A stretch of DNA of 41,807 bases from Bacteroidales bacterium UBA2800 (GTDB lineage: Bacteria; Bacteroidota; Bacteroidia; Bacteroidales; Paludibacteraceae). Shown one piece after another: positions 29,978 through 37,924 of the stretch (position 1 is the first letter of the stretch; every line of letters starts with the position of its first letter). The stretch is taken from positions 84,067 through 125,873 of the forward strand of contig DEHM01000001.1 of the NCBI GenBank assembly GCA_002351925.1. The letters are read 5' to 3'. Under the pieces are notes generated by a model. The model searched no databases and was not told where the DNA came from. It saw only the letters and a list, made by a program, of their open reading frames with translations. A program made the position numbers and the translations under genes.

Positions 29978-31342
29978 ATGGCAAAAACCAGTATTCAATA
30001 TGTCTGCTCGTCGTGCGGTGCGAAAGCCCCGCAGATGCTTGGTCGTTGTCCGGTGTGCGGCGAGTGGGGGACATATGAGGAAGAAGTTGTTGAAAGTACA
30101 AAGAACAAAGGACAAGGTACAAAGGCAGGCCATTCCAGTCAGCCGAAGCGTCTGCAGGAGGTAGAGGCCACGGAAGAGATGCGCATCGACATGCACAACG
30201 GCGAGTTCAACCGCGTGCTGGGAGGTGGTCTGGTGCCAGGCAGTCTGGTGTTGCTGGGCGGTGAGCCGGGTATCGGCAAATCAACTCTGGCGCTACAGGT
30301 GCTGATGCAACAAGGTGAACGGAAGACGTTCTACGCTTCGGGCGAAGAGAGTGTGCGGCAACTAAAACTGCGTGCAGAACGATTGAGCGGCGATGCGGAG
30401 AACCTGTATATCTCGAGCGAGACATCGCTGGAGCGTATCCTGGAGCAGGTGAAAGAGATGGAACCGGAGATCGTCGTGATCGACTCTATCCAGACCATCG
30501 GCACCGAAGATGTAGATGCCACAATAGGCAGCCTGACGCAGGTGCGCGAGTGCGCCGCACGCATTCTGGAGTTCGCCAAGACACGCAATATACCGTTTAT
30601 CATCATCGGCCACATCAACAAAGAAGGGTCGTTGGCGGGACCGAAAGTGCTGGAACACATCGTCGACACGGTGCTGCAGTTTGAGGGCGACCAACAATAT
30701 ATGTACCGTATCCTGCGTGCGCAGAAGAACCGTTTCGGTTCGACCTCGGAGATCGGTATCTACGAGATGCGGCAAGAAGGTCTGAGAGAGGTGACGAACC
30801 CGTCGGAGTTGCTGCTCTCGACGGCACGGGAAGGGCTGAGCGGCATCGCTATCGCTGCGGCGGTAGAAGGTGTGCGGCCGTTCCTGATTGAGGTGCAGGC
30901 CCTGGTGTCCACCGCGGCTTACGGTACGCCGCAGCGTTCGTCCACCGGTTTTGACGGCCGACGGCTGAACATGCTGCTGGCGGTGCTGGAGAAACGGATA
31001 GGATTTAAGTTGCTGCAGAAAGATGTGTTCCTCAACATAGCCGGTGGTCTGCGTGTACAAGATCCGGCCATCGACCTGGCGGTGCTGGCGGCCGTGCTGA
31101 GCAGCAACATGGATATCGCGCTCGACGCAGGTACCTGCCTGTGCGGCGAAGTAGGTCTGGCCGGAGAGATTCGTCCGGTGACCCGTATCGAGCAACGTAT
31201 CAGCGAGGCGCAGAAGCTGGGATTCCGCCGCATACTCGTTCCGGCGGAGCACAAGATAGACACACGGCGTTATACCATCGAGGTAGTGCCGGTTAAACGC
31301 GTGACGGACGCTTTCCGTCTGTTGATAAAGAGCAATGCTTAA
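29978..31342 (+). CDS. radA: DNA repair protein RadA
   Basis: A 454-residue RecA-like branch-migration ATPase used in recombination repair. It has the N-terminal zinc finger (Cys10, Cys13, Cys24, Cys27), Walker A GEPGIGKST (about residues 94-102), the RadA-specific KNRFG motif (about 249-253) and a C-terminal Lon-like domain (from about residue 285). The linker after the zinc finger (about residues 39-50) is encoded by a degenerate ACAAAG repeat like those seen in intergenic DNA. It overlaps the next gene by 8 bases. Confidence 0.97.
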   Translation: MAKTSIQYVCSSCGAKAPQMLGRCPVCGEWGTYEEEVVESTKNKGQGTKAGHSSQPKRLQEVEATEEMRIDMHNGEFNRVLGGGLVPGSLVLLGGEPGIGKSTLALQVLMQQGERKTFYASGEESVRQLKLRAERLSGDAENLYISSETSLERILEQVKEMEPEIVVIDSIQTIGTEDVDATIGSLTQVRECAARILEFAKTRNIPFIIIGHINKEGSLAGPKVLEHIVDTVLQFEGDQQYMYRILRAQKNRFGSTSEIGIYEMRQEGLREVTNPSELLLSTAREGLSGIAIAAAVEGVRPFLIEVQALVSTAAYGTPQRSSTGFDGRRLNMLLAVLEKRIGFKLLQKDVFLNIAGGLRVQDPAIDLAVLAAVLSSNMDIALDAGTCLCGEVGLAGEIRPVTRIEQRISEAQKLGFRRILVPAEHKIDTRRYTIEVVPVKRVTDAFRLLIKSNA

Positions 31343-32051
31343 CAAGCTGAAGACATATAGCCTGATGACTTTGCTGTGCCTGAGCCTGAGTGCCGCCGCG
31401 CAAACCAGTCGCACGTACCTTATGGAAGTGGGACTGCATGCCGGCTGTGGCTACTACGTAGGCGAGGCGACAGCACACATCTTCAATCAGCCGCGCGAGG
31501 TGTACGGCCTGCAAGTGCGGTACAAGTTCACCCAGCGTTGGGCGGTGCACGTGAAGGGTACGGCACAACGTATCACGGGCAGGGAGGCAGAGTTCGTGAG
31601 CGGACAGCCACCGCGCTTTCTCAAGACCAACTGGCAGAACCTGCTGATCAATATTGATGCGGCAGCGGAATTCAATTTCTTCCGCTTCGGACCTGCCACC
31701 AAATACGACAAACGTATCAAACCCTATACCCCCTATATCTTCCTGGGAATAGGCGTAGGTATCTACGGCGCAGAGGGATATAAGAACGCTAATTTCGACA
31801 AAGCGATGGCCTACATACCGCTGGGTATAGGCTTCAAATGGCGATTCCACGACCGATGTGGACTCAACATCGCCTGGCAACACAATATTTACATGTCGGA
31901 CGACCTGGAGAACCGCGACTACTTCAACGACCGTACCGGACAGAATGGCAGTAACTGGATGAACTGCGACGTGACGGGCATGCTGACTGTAGGCATGGTG
32001 TTCGAGATCTTCCCGTCGCCGAAGAAATGTAGGATTTGCAATACCGAATAA
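31335..32051 (+). CDS. DUF6089 family outer-membrane beta-barrel protein
   Basis: A 238-residue protein with a signal peptide (about residues 1-22, ending AAAQ). The body alternates short amphipathic strands (YGLQVRYKF, WAVHVKGTAQR, YIFLGIGVGIYG, YIPLGIGFKWRF, GLNIAWQHNIYMSD) and closes with a barrel-like strand, VGMVFEIF, before a short tail. This is the DUF6089 porin-like family that, from memory, is found before uppS and bamA in Bacteroidales, so a link with outer-membrane assembly is suggested. The function is unknown. The start overlaps radA by 8 bases, and uppS starts 4 bases after the stop. Confidence 0.8.
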   Translation: MLNKLKTYSLMTLLCLSLSAAAQTSRTYLMEVGLHAGCGYYVGEATAHIFNQPREVYGLQVRYKFTQRWAVHVKGTAQRITGREAEFVSGQPPRFLKTNWQNLLINIDAAAEFNFFRFGPATKYDKRIKPYTPYIFLGIGVGIYGAEGYKNANFDKAMAYIPLGIGFKWRFHDRCGLNIAWQHNIYMSDDLENRDYFNDRTGQNGSNWMNCDVTGMLTVGMVFEIFPSPKKCRICNTE

Positions 32052-32055
32052 GAAC

Positions 32056-32805
32056 ATGACATATCAAGAACAAATAGACCCGAGCCGTCTGCCGCGACAT
32101 ATCGCCATCATCATGGATGGTAACGGCCGTTGGGCCAAGAGACAAGGTCTGGCGCGTATGTTCGGTCACCGCCAGGGCGTGGAGACCGTACACAACATCA
32201 CCGTGGCTGCTACCAAGTTAGGTATCCGCTACCTGACGCTCTATACGTTCAGTACCGAGAACTGGAACCGGCCGAAAGAGGAAGTGGATGCGCTGATGAC
32301 CTTACTGGTAGACACGATTGCCAAGGAGACGCCGACGCTGATGAAGAACAACGTGCGTCTGCAGACCATAGGCGACCTGAGCCGGCTGCCGGACAATGCG
32401 CGTGCCAAGTTCCTGGCCTGCATAGAGCAGACCAGCGGGAACACCGGTCTGACGATGGTGCTGGCGCTGAGTTATTCCGCTCGCTGGGAGATCACCCAAG
32501 CCGTGCAACAAGCTGCACGTCTGGCACAGGCAGGCGAAGTGCGTGCCGAGGAGATTGACGAAGCGTTTGTCAGCCGCCTGATGACGACGGCCGAGATGCC
32601 CGACCCGGACCTGCTGATACGCACCAGCGGAGAATACCGCATCAGCAACTTCTTGTTGTGGCAATTGGCCTATAGCGAGCTCTACTTCACCGACCGACTC
32701 TGGCCGGAGTTTGACGAAGAGGAACTATGCAAAGCCATCGTGGACTATCAGAAACGCGAACGCAGATTCGGAAAGACAAGCGAACAGATGAAAAATGAGA
32801 ATTGA
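32056..32805 (+). CDS. uppS: Isoprenyl transferase (undecaprenyl diphosphate synthase)
   Basis: A 249-residue cis-prenyltransferase that builds the C55 lipid carrier for peptidoglycan and surface polysaccharides. It has the catalytic motif IAIIMDGNGRWAK with Asp21, FGHRQGVETV, LYTFSTENWNRP, and the C-terminal PDPDLLIRTSGEYRISNFLLWQ and YSELYF. The last codons (KNEN) fall in a heptamer repeat shared with the start of bamA, so the C-terminal end may vary between strains. Confidence 0.98.
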   Translation: MTYQEQIDPSRLPRHIAIIMDGNGRWAKRQGLARMFGHRQGVETVHNITVAATKLGIRYLTLYTFSTENWNRPKEEVDALMTLLVDTIAKETPTLMKNNVRLQTIGDLSRLPDNARAKFLACIEQTSGNTGLTMVLALSYSARWEITQAVQQAARLAQAGEVRAEEIDEAFVSRLMTTAEMPDPDLLIRTSGEYRISNFLLWQLAYSELYFTDRLWPEFDEEELCKAIVDYQKRERRFGKTSEQMKNEN

Positions 32806-32821
32806 GAAATGAAGATTGAGA
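32794..32821 (+). repeat. Heptamer repeat spanning the uppS stop and bamA start
   Basis: Four units AATGAGA, ATTGAGA, AATGAAG, ATTGAGA (32794-32821) run in tandem. They encode the C-terminus of UppS, its stop codon, and the start of BamA. A second heptamer set (CCTTTCA, CTCTTCA, CCTTTCA; 32866-32886) lies in the BamA signal peptide. Confidence 0.85.
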
Positions 32822-35409
32822 GGAATATATTTAGGATAATTGTGTTGTGGATGGTGCTCCTTTCGCCTTTCACTCTTCACCTTTCATCGGCATCGGCACA
32901 GGAGATCGAATATACGATGACGTCTCGTAAGACCTACGAGATTGCTTCTATTGAGGTGGAAGGGGCGGACAGTTATGAGGACTTTGTGCTCATCGGCTTC
33001 TCCGGCATGGCGGTAGGCGACAAGATTGAAGTGCCGGGAGACCAGATTACCAAAGCCATCAAACGTTTCTGGAAGCAAGGACTGTTCTCCAGCGTCAAGA
33101 TTAAGGCCAAGAAGATAGAGGGTAACAAGATCTGGCTCGTCATCCAGCTGGAACAGCGTCCGCGCGTGAGCGAGGTGAAATACGAAGGCCTCAAGAAAAG
33201 CGAGCGCGAAGACGTGGAAGTAAAAGTGGGTATCCGTCAGGGTAGTCAGATGACGCCGAACCTGGAAGACCACGCGAAGACGGTCATCCAGAAATATCTG
33301 GCCGAGAAAGGTTTCCACAACTCGGTTGTCAACGTGATGCAACAGAACGACCCGGAACACAAGGGCTATGTACGCGTACTCATCGCCGTCGACAAGAAAG
33401 CAAAGACCAAAGTCGGCAAGATATACCTGACCGGCAACAAGGCGCTGACAGATGTACAAATCAACAAGGCGATGAAAAAGACCAACGACAACCATATCGT
33501 CAACCTCTTCCGCACCAAGAAATTCGTGACCGAAGAATACGAGAAAGACAAGCAGGCCGTCATCGAAAAATACAACGAATATGGTTATCGCGACGCACAT
33601 ATCGTAGCCGACAGCGTGGTGCCGAACCCCGATGACCCCGCCCGTGTGGATATCTACATGACCATCAGCGAGGGTGACAAATACTACGTCCGCTCGGTGA
33701 AATGGGTCGGCAACACCATCTATCCGTACGACTATCTGGATGCCGTATTGGGTATCAAATCCGGTGATGTGTATAACCTCAAGAACCTGAACGAGCGCCT
33801 GCAGACCGATGACGATGCCGTCAGCAAACTCTATCAGGACCGCGGCTATCTGTTCTTCAACGTCGATCCCGTTGAGGTGAACGTAGAGAACGACTCCATC
33901 GACTTCGAGATGCGTATCTACGAGGGTAAGCCTGCGACGATTAACGAGATAAAGATAGTAGGTAACACGCGCGTGTACGAACATGTGGTGCGCCGCGAGT
34001 TGTACACCAAGCCCGGTCAGCTCTATTCGCAGTCGGATATTATGCGTTCGCTGCGTGAGTTGGCGCAGATGGGTCATTTCGATCCGGAGAAGTTGACGCC
34101 GGATATTCAGCCTAATCCGGAGGAAGGTACCGTAGATGTCACCTACAACCTGGAAACCAAATCGAGCGACCAGATTGAGTTTTCGCTCGGCTGGGGCGCT
34201 GCCGGTATTCAGGGAAAGATCGGTTTGAAGTTCACTAACTTCGCCATCCAGAACCTCTTCAACAAGAAATCTTACCGTATCGTGCCGCAGGGCGAAGGCC
34301 AGACTTTTGCCATCAACCTGAGCACTAACGGTCTGTACTACACCTCTGTCTCGCTGTCGTTTATGGAGCCGTGGCTGGGCGGTAAGCGTCCTAACAATTT
34401 CAGCGCCGAGTTCTTCTTCGTCAACCAGACAGGTTTCTCCTCGCGTTACTACCGCTCGTACAACAACCTGTACAACACCTACTCCAGCTATTACTACTAT
34501 TCCGGCAACAACAACTACTACCAGCAGTTGGCGGAGAGTGAAGCGGATAAGGACAAATACATGCGAATCGTCGGTCTCTCGGTGGGTTACCGCAAGCGTC
34601 TCAACTGGCCGGACGACTATTTCTCGTTCTATGTCGGACTGGGATACAAACTGTATCTGCTCAAAGACTGGGCTTATCTGCTCATCACCGATGGCACGTC
34701 TCACGACCTGAACCTGAACCTGCAGTTGATGCGTTCGTCTATCGACAACCCCATCTACACACGCCGCGGCTCGCAGTTCCTCCTGGGCTTGAAGATCACG
34801 CCTCCTTGGTCGCTCTTCAACGGACGCGACTACTCCCAGTTGACCAACAACGAGAAATACAACATGATTGAATACCACAAATGGACGTTCCAGGGTAAGG
34901 TATTCACGCCGCTCAGCAAAGACAGCAAGCTGGTACTCATGACGCGTGCCGAGTTTGGCTATCTGGGTCATTACAACAAATACGCCAAGTCGCCGTTTGA
35001 GGCCTACTATATGGGTGGTGACGCTATGTCCAGCTACAGCACGTACTCTACCGAGTATGTCGCCATGCGTGGTTACAGCGCCGGTTCGCTCACTCCGTTT
35101 GACCCCACCACGGGACGTAACATGGGTTATTTGTACAATAAGTTCACGATGGAGTTGCGCTATCCTATCACGCTCAACCAGTCGGCTACAATCTGGGCGC
35201 TGGCATTCCTGGAGGCCGGTAACTGCTTCGCGAACCTGGAGGACTACAACCCCTTCAACCTGAAGCGTTCGGCCGGTGTCGGTATTCGCTTCTACCTGCC
35301 TATGTTCGGTCTGCTCGGTGTCGACTGGGGCTGGGGATTTGATGAGATTAACGGTAGCCGGCAGTATGGTGGAAGCCAATTCCATTTCGTGCTCGGACAA
35401 GAACTATAA
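32809..35409 (+). CDS. bamA: Outer-membrane protein assembly factor BamA (Omp85)
   Basis: An 866-residue Omp85 protein that inserts beta-barrel proteins into the outer membrane. The signal peptide (about residues 1-31, ending ASAQ) is followed by five POTRA domains (about 45-115, 116-200, 205-295, 300-375, 378-455) and a C-terminal 16-strand barrel (about 460-866) ending FHFVLGQEL. The POTRA signature YEIASIEVEGADSYED and later INEIKIVGNTRVYEHVVRREL are typical. Residues about 544-574 form a Tyr/Asn/Ser-rich insert, probably an outer loop. It starts 3 bases after uppS; the two skp genes follow. Confidence 0.96.
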   Translation: MKIERNIFRIIVLWMVLLSPFTLHLSSASAQEIEYTMTSRKTYEIASIEVEGADSYEDFVLIGFSGMAVGDKIEVPGDQITKAIKRFWKQGLFSSVKIKAKKIEGNKIWLVIQLEQRPRVSEVKYEGLKKSEREDVEVKVGIRQGSQMTPNLEDHAKTVIQKYLAEKGFHNSVVNVMQQNDPEHKGYVRVLIAVDKKAKTKVGKIYLTGNKALTDVQINKAMKKTNDNHIVNLFRTKKFVTEEYEKDKQAVIEKYNEYGYRDAHIVADSVVPNPDDPARVDIYMTISEGDKYYVRSVKWVGNTIYPYDYLDAVLGIKSGDVYNLKNLNERLQTDDDAVSKLYQDRGYLFFNVDPVEVNVENDSIDFEMRIYEGKPATINEIKIVGNTRVYEHVVRRELYTKPGQLYSQSDIMRSLRELAQMGHFDPEKLTPDIQPNPEEGTVDVTYNLETKSSDQIEFSLGWGAAGIQGKIGLKFTNFAIQNLFNKKSYRIVPQGEGQTFAINLSTNGLYYTSVSLSFMEPWLGGKRPNNFSAEFFFVNQTGFSSRYYRSYNNLYNTYSSYYYYSGNNNYYQQLAESEADKDKYMRIVGLSVGYRKRLNWPDDYFSFYVGLGYKLYLLKDWAYLLITDGTSHDLNLNLQLMRSSIDNPIYTRRGSQFLLGLKITPPWSLFNGRDYSQLTNNEKYNMIEYHKWTFQGKVFTPLSKDSKLVLMTRAEFGYLGHYNKYAKSPFEAYYMGGDAMSSYSTYSTEYVAMRGYSAGSLTPFDPTTGRNMGYLYNKFTMELRYPITLNQSATIWALAFLEAGNCFANLEDYNPFNLKRSAGVGIRFYLPMFGLLGVDWGWGFDEINGSRQYGGSQFHFVLGQEL

Positions 35410-35418
35410 ACAACGAAT

Positions 35419-35937
35419 ATGAAGAAACTATTTATCATAGTCTGCGCAGCCATGTTGGCTTGTGGCATGACTTTTGCAAAAGATCAATCGATTGCTTATG
35501 TGGATATGACGTATATCCTGAAGAACCTGCCGCAGTATGAGCAGGCGAACGAGCAACTGACCCTTCTCTCACGGCGCTGGCAAAAAGAGATAGATGCCGC
35601 GGCGCAGGAAGCACGCGTGATGGCGAGCAACTATCAGACAGAGCAGATATTCCTCAGCGACGCCATGCGACGTCAACGCGAAGAGGAGATTGTCAAGAAA
35701 GAGCAGGACGTACTGGAGCTGAAACGCAAGTATTTCGGACAGGAGGGCGAGCTGTACAAGAAGCGCGAGGCGCTCATCAAGCCCATCCAGGATGAGATTT
35801 ACAACGCTATTCAGGAACTGGCGGATCTGAAACGTATCGACATCGTCAAGGACCGTAGCGCCGACCCCGCGCTGCTCTATATGTCCTCCAAACTGGATAT
35901 TTCTGACCAGGTGCTACAGAAACTGGGCGCCAAATAA
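35419..35937 (+). CDS. OmpH/Skp family periplasmic chaperone, first copy
   Basis: A 172-residue protein with a signal peptide (about residues 1-20, ending TFA), a short strand IAYVDMTYILKNLPQY and a long alpha-helical middle that forms the Skp tentacles (about residues 35-115), then IKPIQDEIYNAIQELA and a C-terminal ALLYMSSKLDIS strand. It should hold unfolded outer-membrane proteins on their way to BamA, whose gene is 9 bases upstream. Tandem skp genes after bamA are usual in Bacteroidales. Confidence 0.92.
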   Translation: MKKLFIIVCAAMLACGMTFAKDQSIAYVDMTYILKNLPQYEQANEQLTLLSRRWQKEIDAAAQEARVMASNYQTEQIFLSDAMRRQREEEIVKKEQDVLELKRKYFGQEGELYKKREALIKPIQDEIYNAIQELADLKRIDIVKDRSADPALLYMSSKLDISDQVLQKLGAK

Positions 35938-35971
35938 GAAGAACAAAAACACATAAAACAATACAACAAAA

Positions 35972-36463
35972 ATGAAAAAGATTATTATCGCAATGATGCT
36001 GGCTCTGCCGATGCTCGCCAGCGCACAGAAATTCGGTCACATCAACACACAAGAGTTGTTCACCCAGATGCCGGAAGTGGCACAGATCAAACTGAAGATG
36101 GATACCATCCAGTCGCAGTATGAGAACCAACTGGCTTCGATGAACGAGGAGATTCAGAAAAAAGCACAGGACTATCAGGCACAGGAAGCCACGATGGCTG
36201 ATGCCGTAAAACAGATTCGTCAGCAGGAGTTGCAGGAGATGCAGCAGCGTATCCAACTCTTCTACCAGACCGCTGAGCAGGATATCCAGAAGAAACAGCA
36301 GGAGTTGTTGGCACCCGTTCACGAGAAGATGACCAAGGCCATCAAGGCTGTGGGTGAGCGCGAGGGCTATACCTATATCTTCGACAGCGCCGCGATGGTT
36401 CACATCGGCAACGATGCACAAGACGTAACACCCGCTGTGAAGAAACAACTGGGTATTAAGTAA
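35972..36463 (+). CDS. OmpH/Skp family periplasmic chaperone, second copy
   Basis: A 163-residue protein with a signal peptide ending ASAQ (residue 18 or so), FGHINTQELFTQMPEVAQ and a charged helix with many Gln/Glu (about residues 30-110), then the Skp-like C-terminal YTYIFDSAAMVHI. It is similar in layout to the gene before, 34 bases upstream, but the sequences have diverged, so they may form mixed trimers or serve different clients. Its stop overlaps the next start (TAATG). Confidence 0.93.
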   Translation: MKKIIIAMMLALPMLASAQKFGHINTQELFTQMPEVAQIKLKMDTIQSQYENQLASMNEEIQKKAQDYQAQEATMADAVKQIRQQELQEMQQRIQLFYQTAEQDIQKKQQELLAPVHEKMTKAIKAVGEREGYTYIFDSAAMVHIGNDAQDVTPAVKKQLGIK

Positions 36464-36588
36464 TGGCCGACGGATATCTGGAGAACCACTACGCCGAATA
36501 TGAGAAGAAAAAGGCAGAGTGGCTCAAGAAAAAATCTAAATTTTCCTACAATCATGGTAGAAAAGATACAAAAGACGCTACGCGATAG
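36463..36588 (+). CDS. 41-residue basic protein between skp and the MFS gene
   Basis: A 41-codon frame that begins on the stop codon of the second skp gene (TAATG) and overlaps the first 35 bases of the MFS gene. The product starts MADGYLENHYAEYEKKK, continues with AEWLKKK and ends in a basic, Ser/Asp/Lys tail. The N-terminal half should be an amphipathic helix. The start MADGYLENHY resembles the beginning of several Bacteroides proteins (nitroreductase-like and small conserved ones), from memory. The function is unknown. The support is coupled start, good coding-like first half, and the space it fills. Confidence 0.6.
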   Translation: MADGYLENHYAEYEKKKAEWLKKKSKFSYNHGRKDTKDATR

Positions 36589-37924
36589 TGCGGCTGCGCG
36601 CTGGACCGTCCTCGTGCTGGTAGCATCGATGATGTTCTTCGCGTATATGTTCGTCGACATCCTCTCTCCGCTGGCTTCGTTGCTGGAAAAGAGCCTCAAT
36701 TGGGACCGCGGTGACTTCGGTACATATGCCGCCGGAGAATACCTGCTCAACGTGTTCGGATTCCTCATCCTCGCAGGTATTATCCTCGACAAGATGGGTG
36801 TCCGCTTCACCGGTCTGCTCAGCGCCAGCCTCATGGTCATCGGCGCCGCTATCAAATACTGGGGTATCTCGTGGGCTGACGCCAATACCGTAGAGTGGCT
36901 CAACGCCTGGTGGCCCGCCATGCCCGGCTCGGCCAAACTGGCGATGTTCGGATTTATGATCTTTGGCTGCGGATGTGAGATGGCCGGTACTACGGTTAGT
37001 AAGATTCTCGCCAAGTGGTTTAAGGGCAAAGAGATGGCACTCGCCATGGGCCTGGAGATGGCTATTGCCCGCCTCGGCGTCTTCGCCGCGATGTGGTGTG
37101 CACCCATGCTCAGCGAGCGTTTCGCCATCAACGGTACCAACTCGGTAGTAGCTCCGCTGCTCTTTGCGTCGGCACTGCTCGTCATCGGCCTACTCAATTT
37201 CTTCGTCTTCACCATCATGGATACGAAGTTCGACAAGCAACTTATGGCCATCGGTGAGACCACGGCAGAGAAAGATCCGGAGGACGAGTTCCACGTGTCC
37301 GACCTCAAGCAGATTCTGACCTCGAAGATGTTCTGGATCATCGCACTCCTCTGCGTGCTCTACTATTCCGCCATCTTCCCCTTCCAGCGTTTTGCGACCA
37401 ACTTCCTGGAGGAGACCCTGGAGATCAGCAATGCAGAAGCGGCAGGCCTGTTCAAATGGTTCCCGATACTCGCCATGGTACTCACGCCTTTCCTCGGTGC
37501 CTTCATCGACTACAAGGGTAAGGGTGCTTCGATGATGCTTCTGGGCGCAGTCATCATGATTGCGTGTCACTGCGTCTTCGCCTTTGTGCTACCGGTATAC
37601 AAGAGCGAGACACTCGCCCTCATCACTATCCTCGTTCTCGGCGTAAGCTTCTCGCTCGTGCCGGCATCGATGTGGCCGTCTGTGCCTAAGATCATCGACG
37701 AGAAAGTGCTGGGCTCGGCCTACTGCCTCATCTTCTGGGTACAGAACATCGGCCTCTGCCTCGTGCCGCTGCTCATCGGCAAACTGCGCGTGGCTACCAA
37801 CGGCTACCTCGTCCCGATGATCGTCTTCGCCTCCTTCGGCGTACTGGCTTTCTTGTTGAGCCTGGCACTCAAAGTAGAAGACAAAAAGAAGAACTATGGA
37901 CTGGAGCTTCCTAATAAGAAATAA
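36554..37924 (+). CDS. Major facilitator superfamily transporter
   Basis: A 456-residue membrane protein with 12 likely membrane segments, starting MVEKIQKTLRDSAAARWTVLVLVASMM. It has an MFS layout with a central loop after segment six (DTKFDKQLMAIGETTAEKDPEDEF). A longer in-frame start at 36500 lies inside the preceding small gene and adds a basic stretch without family support, so 36554 is chosen. The substrate is not known; similar Bacteroidales proteins are annotated only as MFS transporter. It overlaps the small gene by 35 bases and murF by 29. Confidence 0.85.
   Translation: MVEKIQKTLRDSAAARWTVLVLVASMMFFAYMFVDILSPLASLLEKSLNWDRGDFGTYAAGEYLLNVFGFLILAGIILDKMGVRFTGLLSASLMVIGAAIKYWGISWADANTVEWLNAWWPAMPGSAKLAMFGFMIFGCGCEMAGTTVSKILAKWFKGKEMALAMGLEMAIARLGVFAAMWCAPMLSERFAINGTNSVVAPLLFASALLVIGLLNFFVFTIMDTKFDKQLMAIGETTAEKDPEDEFHVSDLKQILTSKMFWIIALLCVLYYSAIFPFQRFATNFLEETLEISNAEAAGLFKWFPILAMVLTPFLGAFIDYKGKGASMMLLGAVIMIACHCVFAFVLPVYKSETLALITILVLGVSFSLVPASMWPSVPKIIDEKVLGSAYCLIFWVQNIGLCLVPLLIGKLRVATNGYLVPMIVFASFGVLAFLLSLALKVEDKKKNYGLELPNKK

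Noticed and set aside
32884..35400. Open frame of 838 codons antisense to bamA
   Set aside because: It mirrors bamA base for base, has no recognisable motifs, and is full of His/Arg/Val typical of a shadow of GC-biased third codon positions. Similar antisense frames at 27195-29105, 16990-18723 and 12819-13877 are rejected for the same reason.
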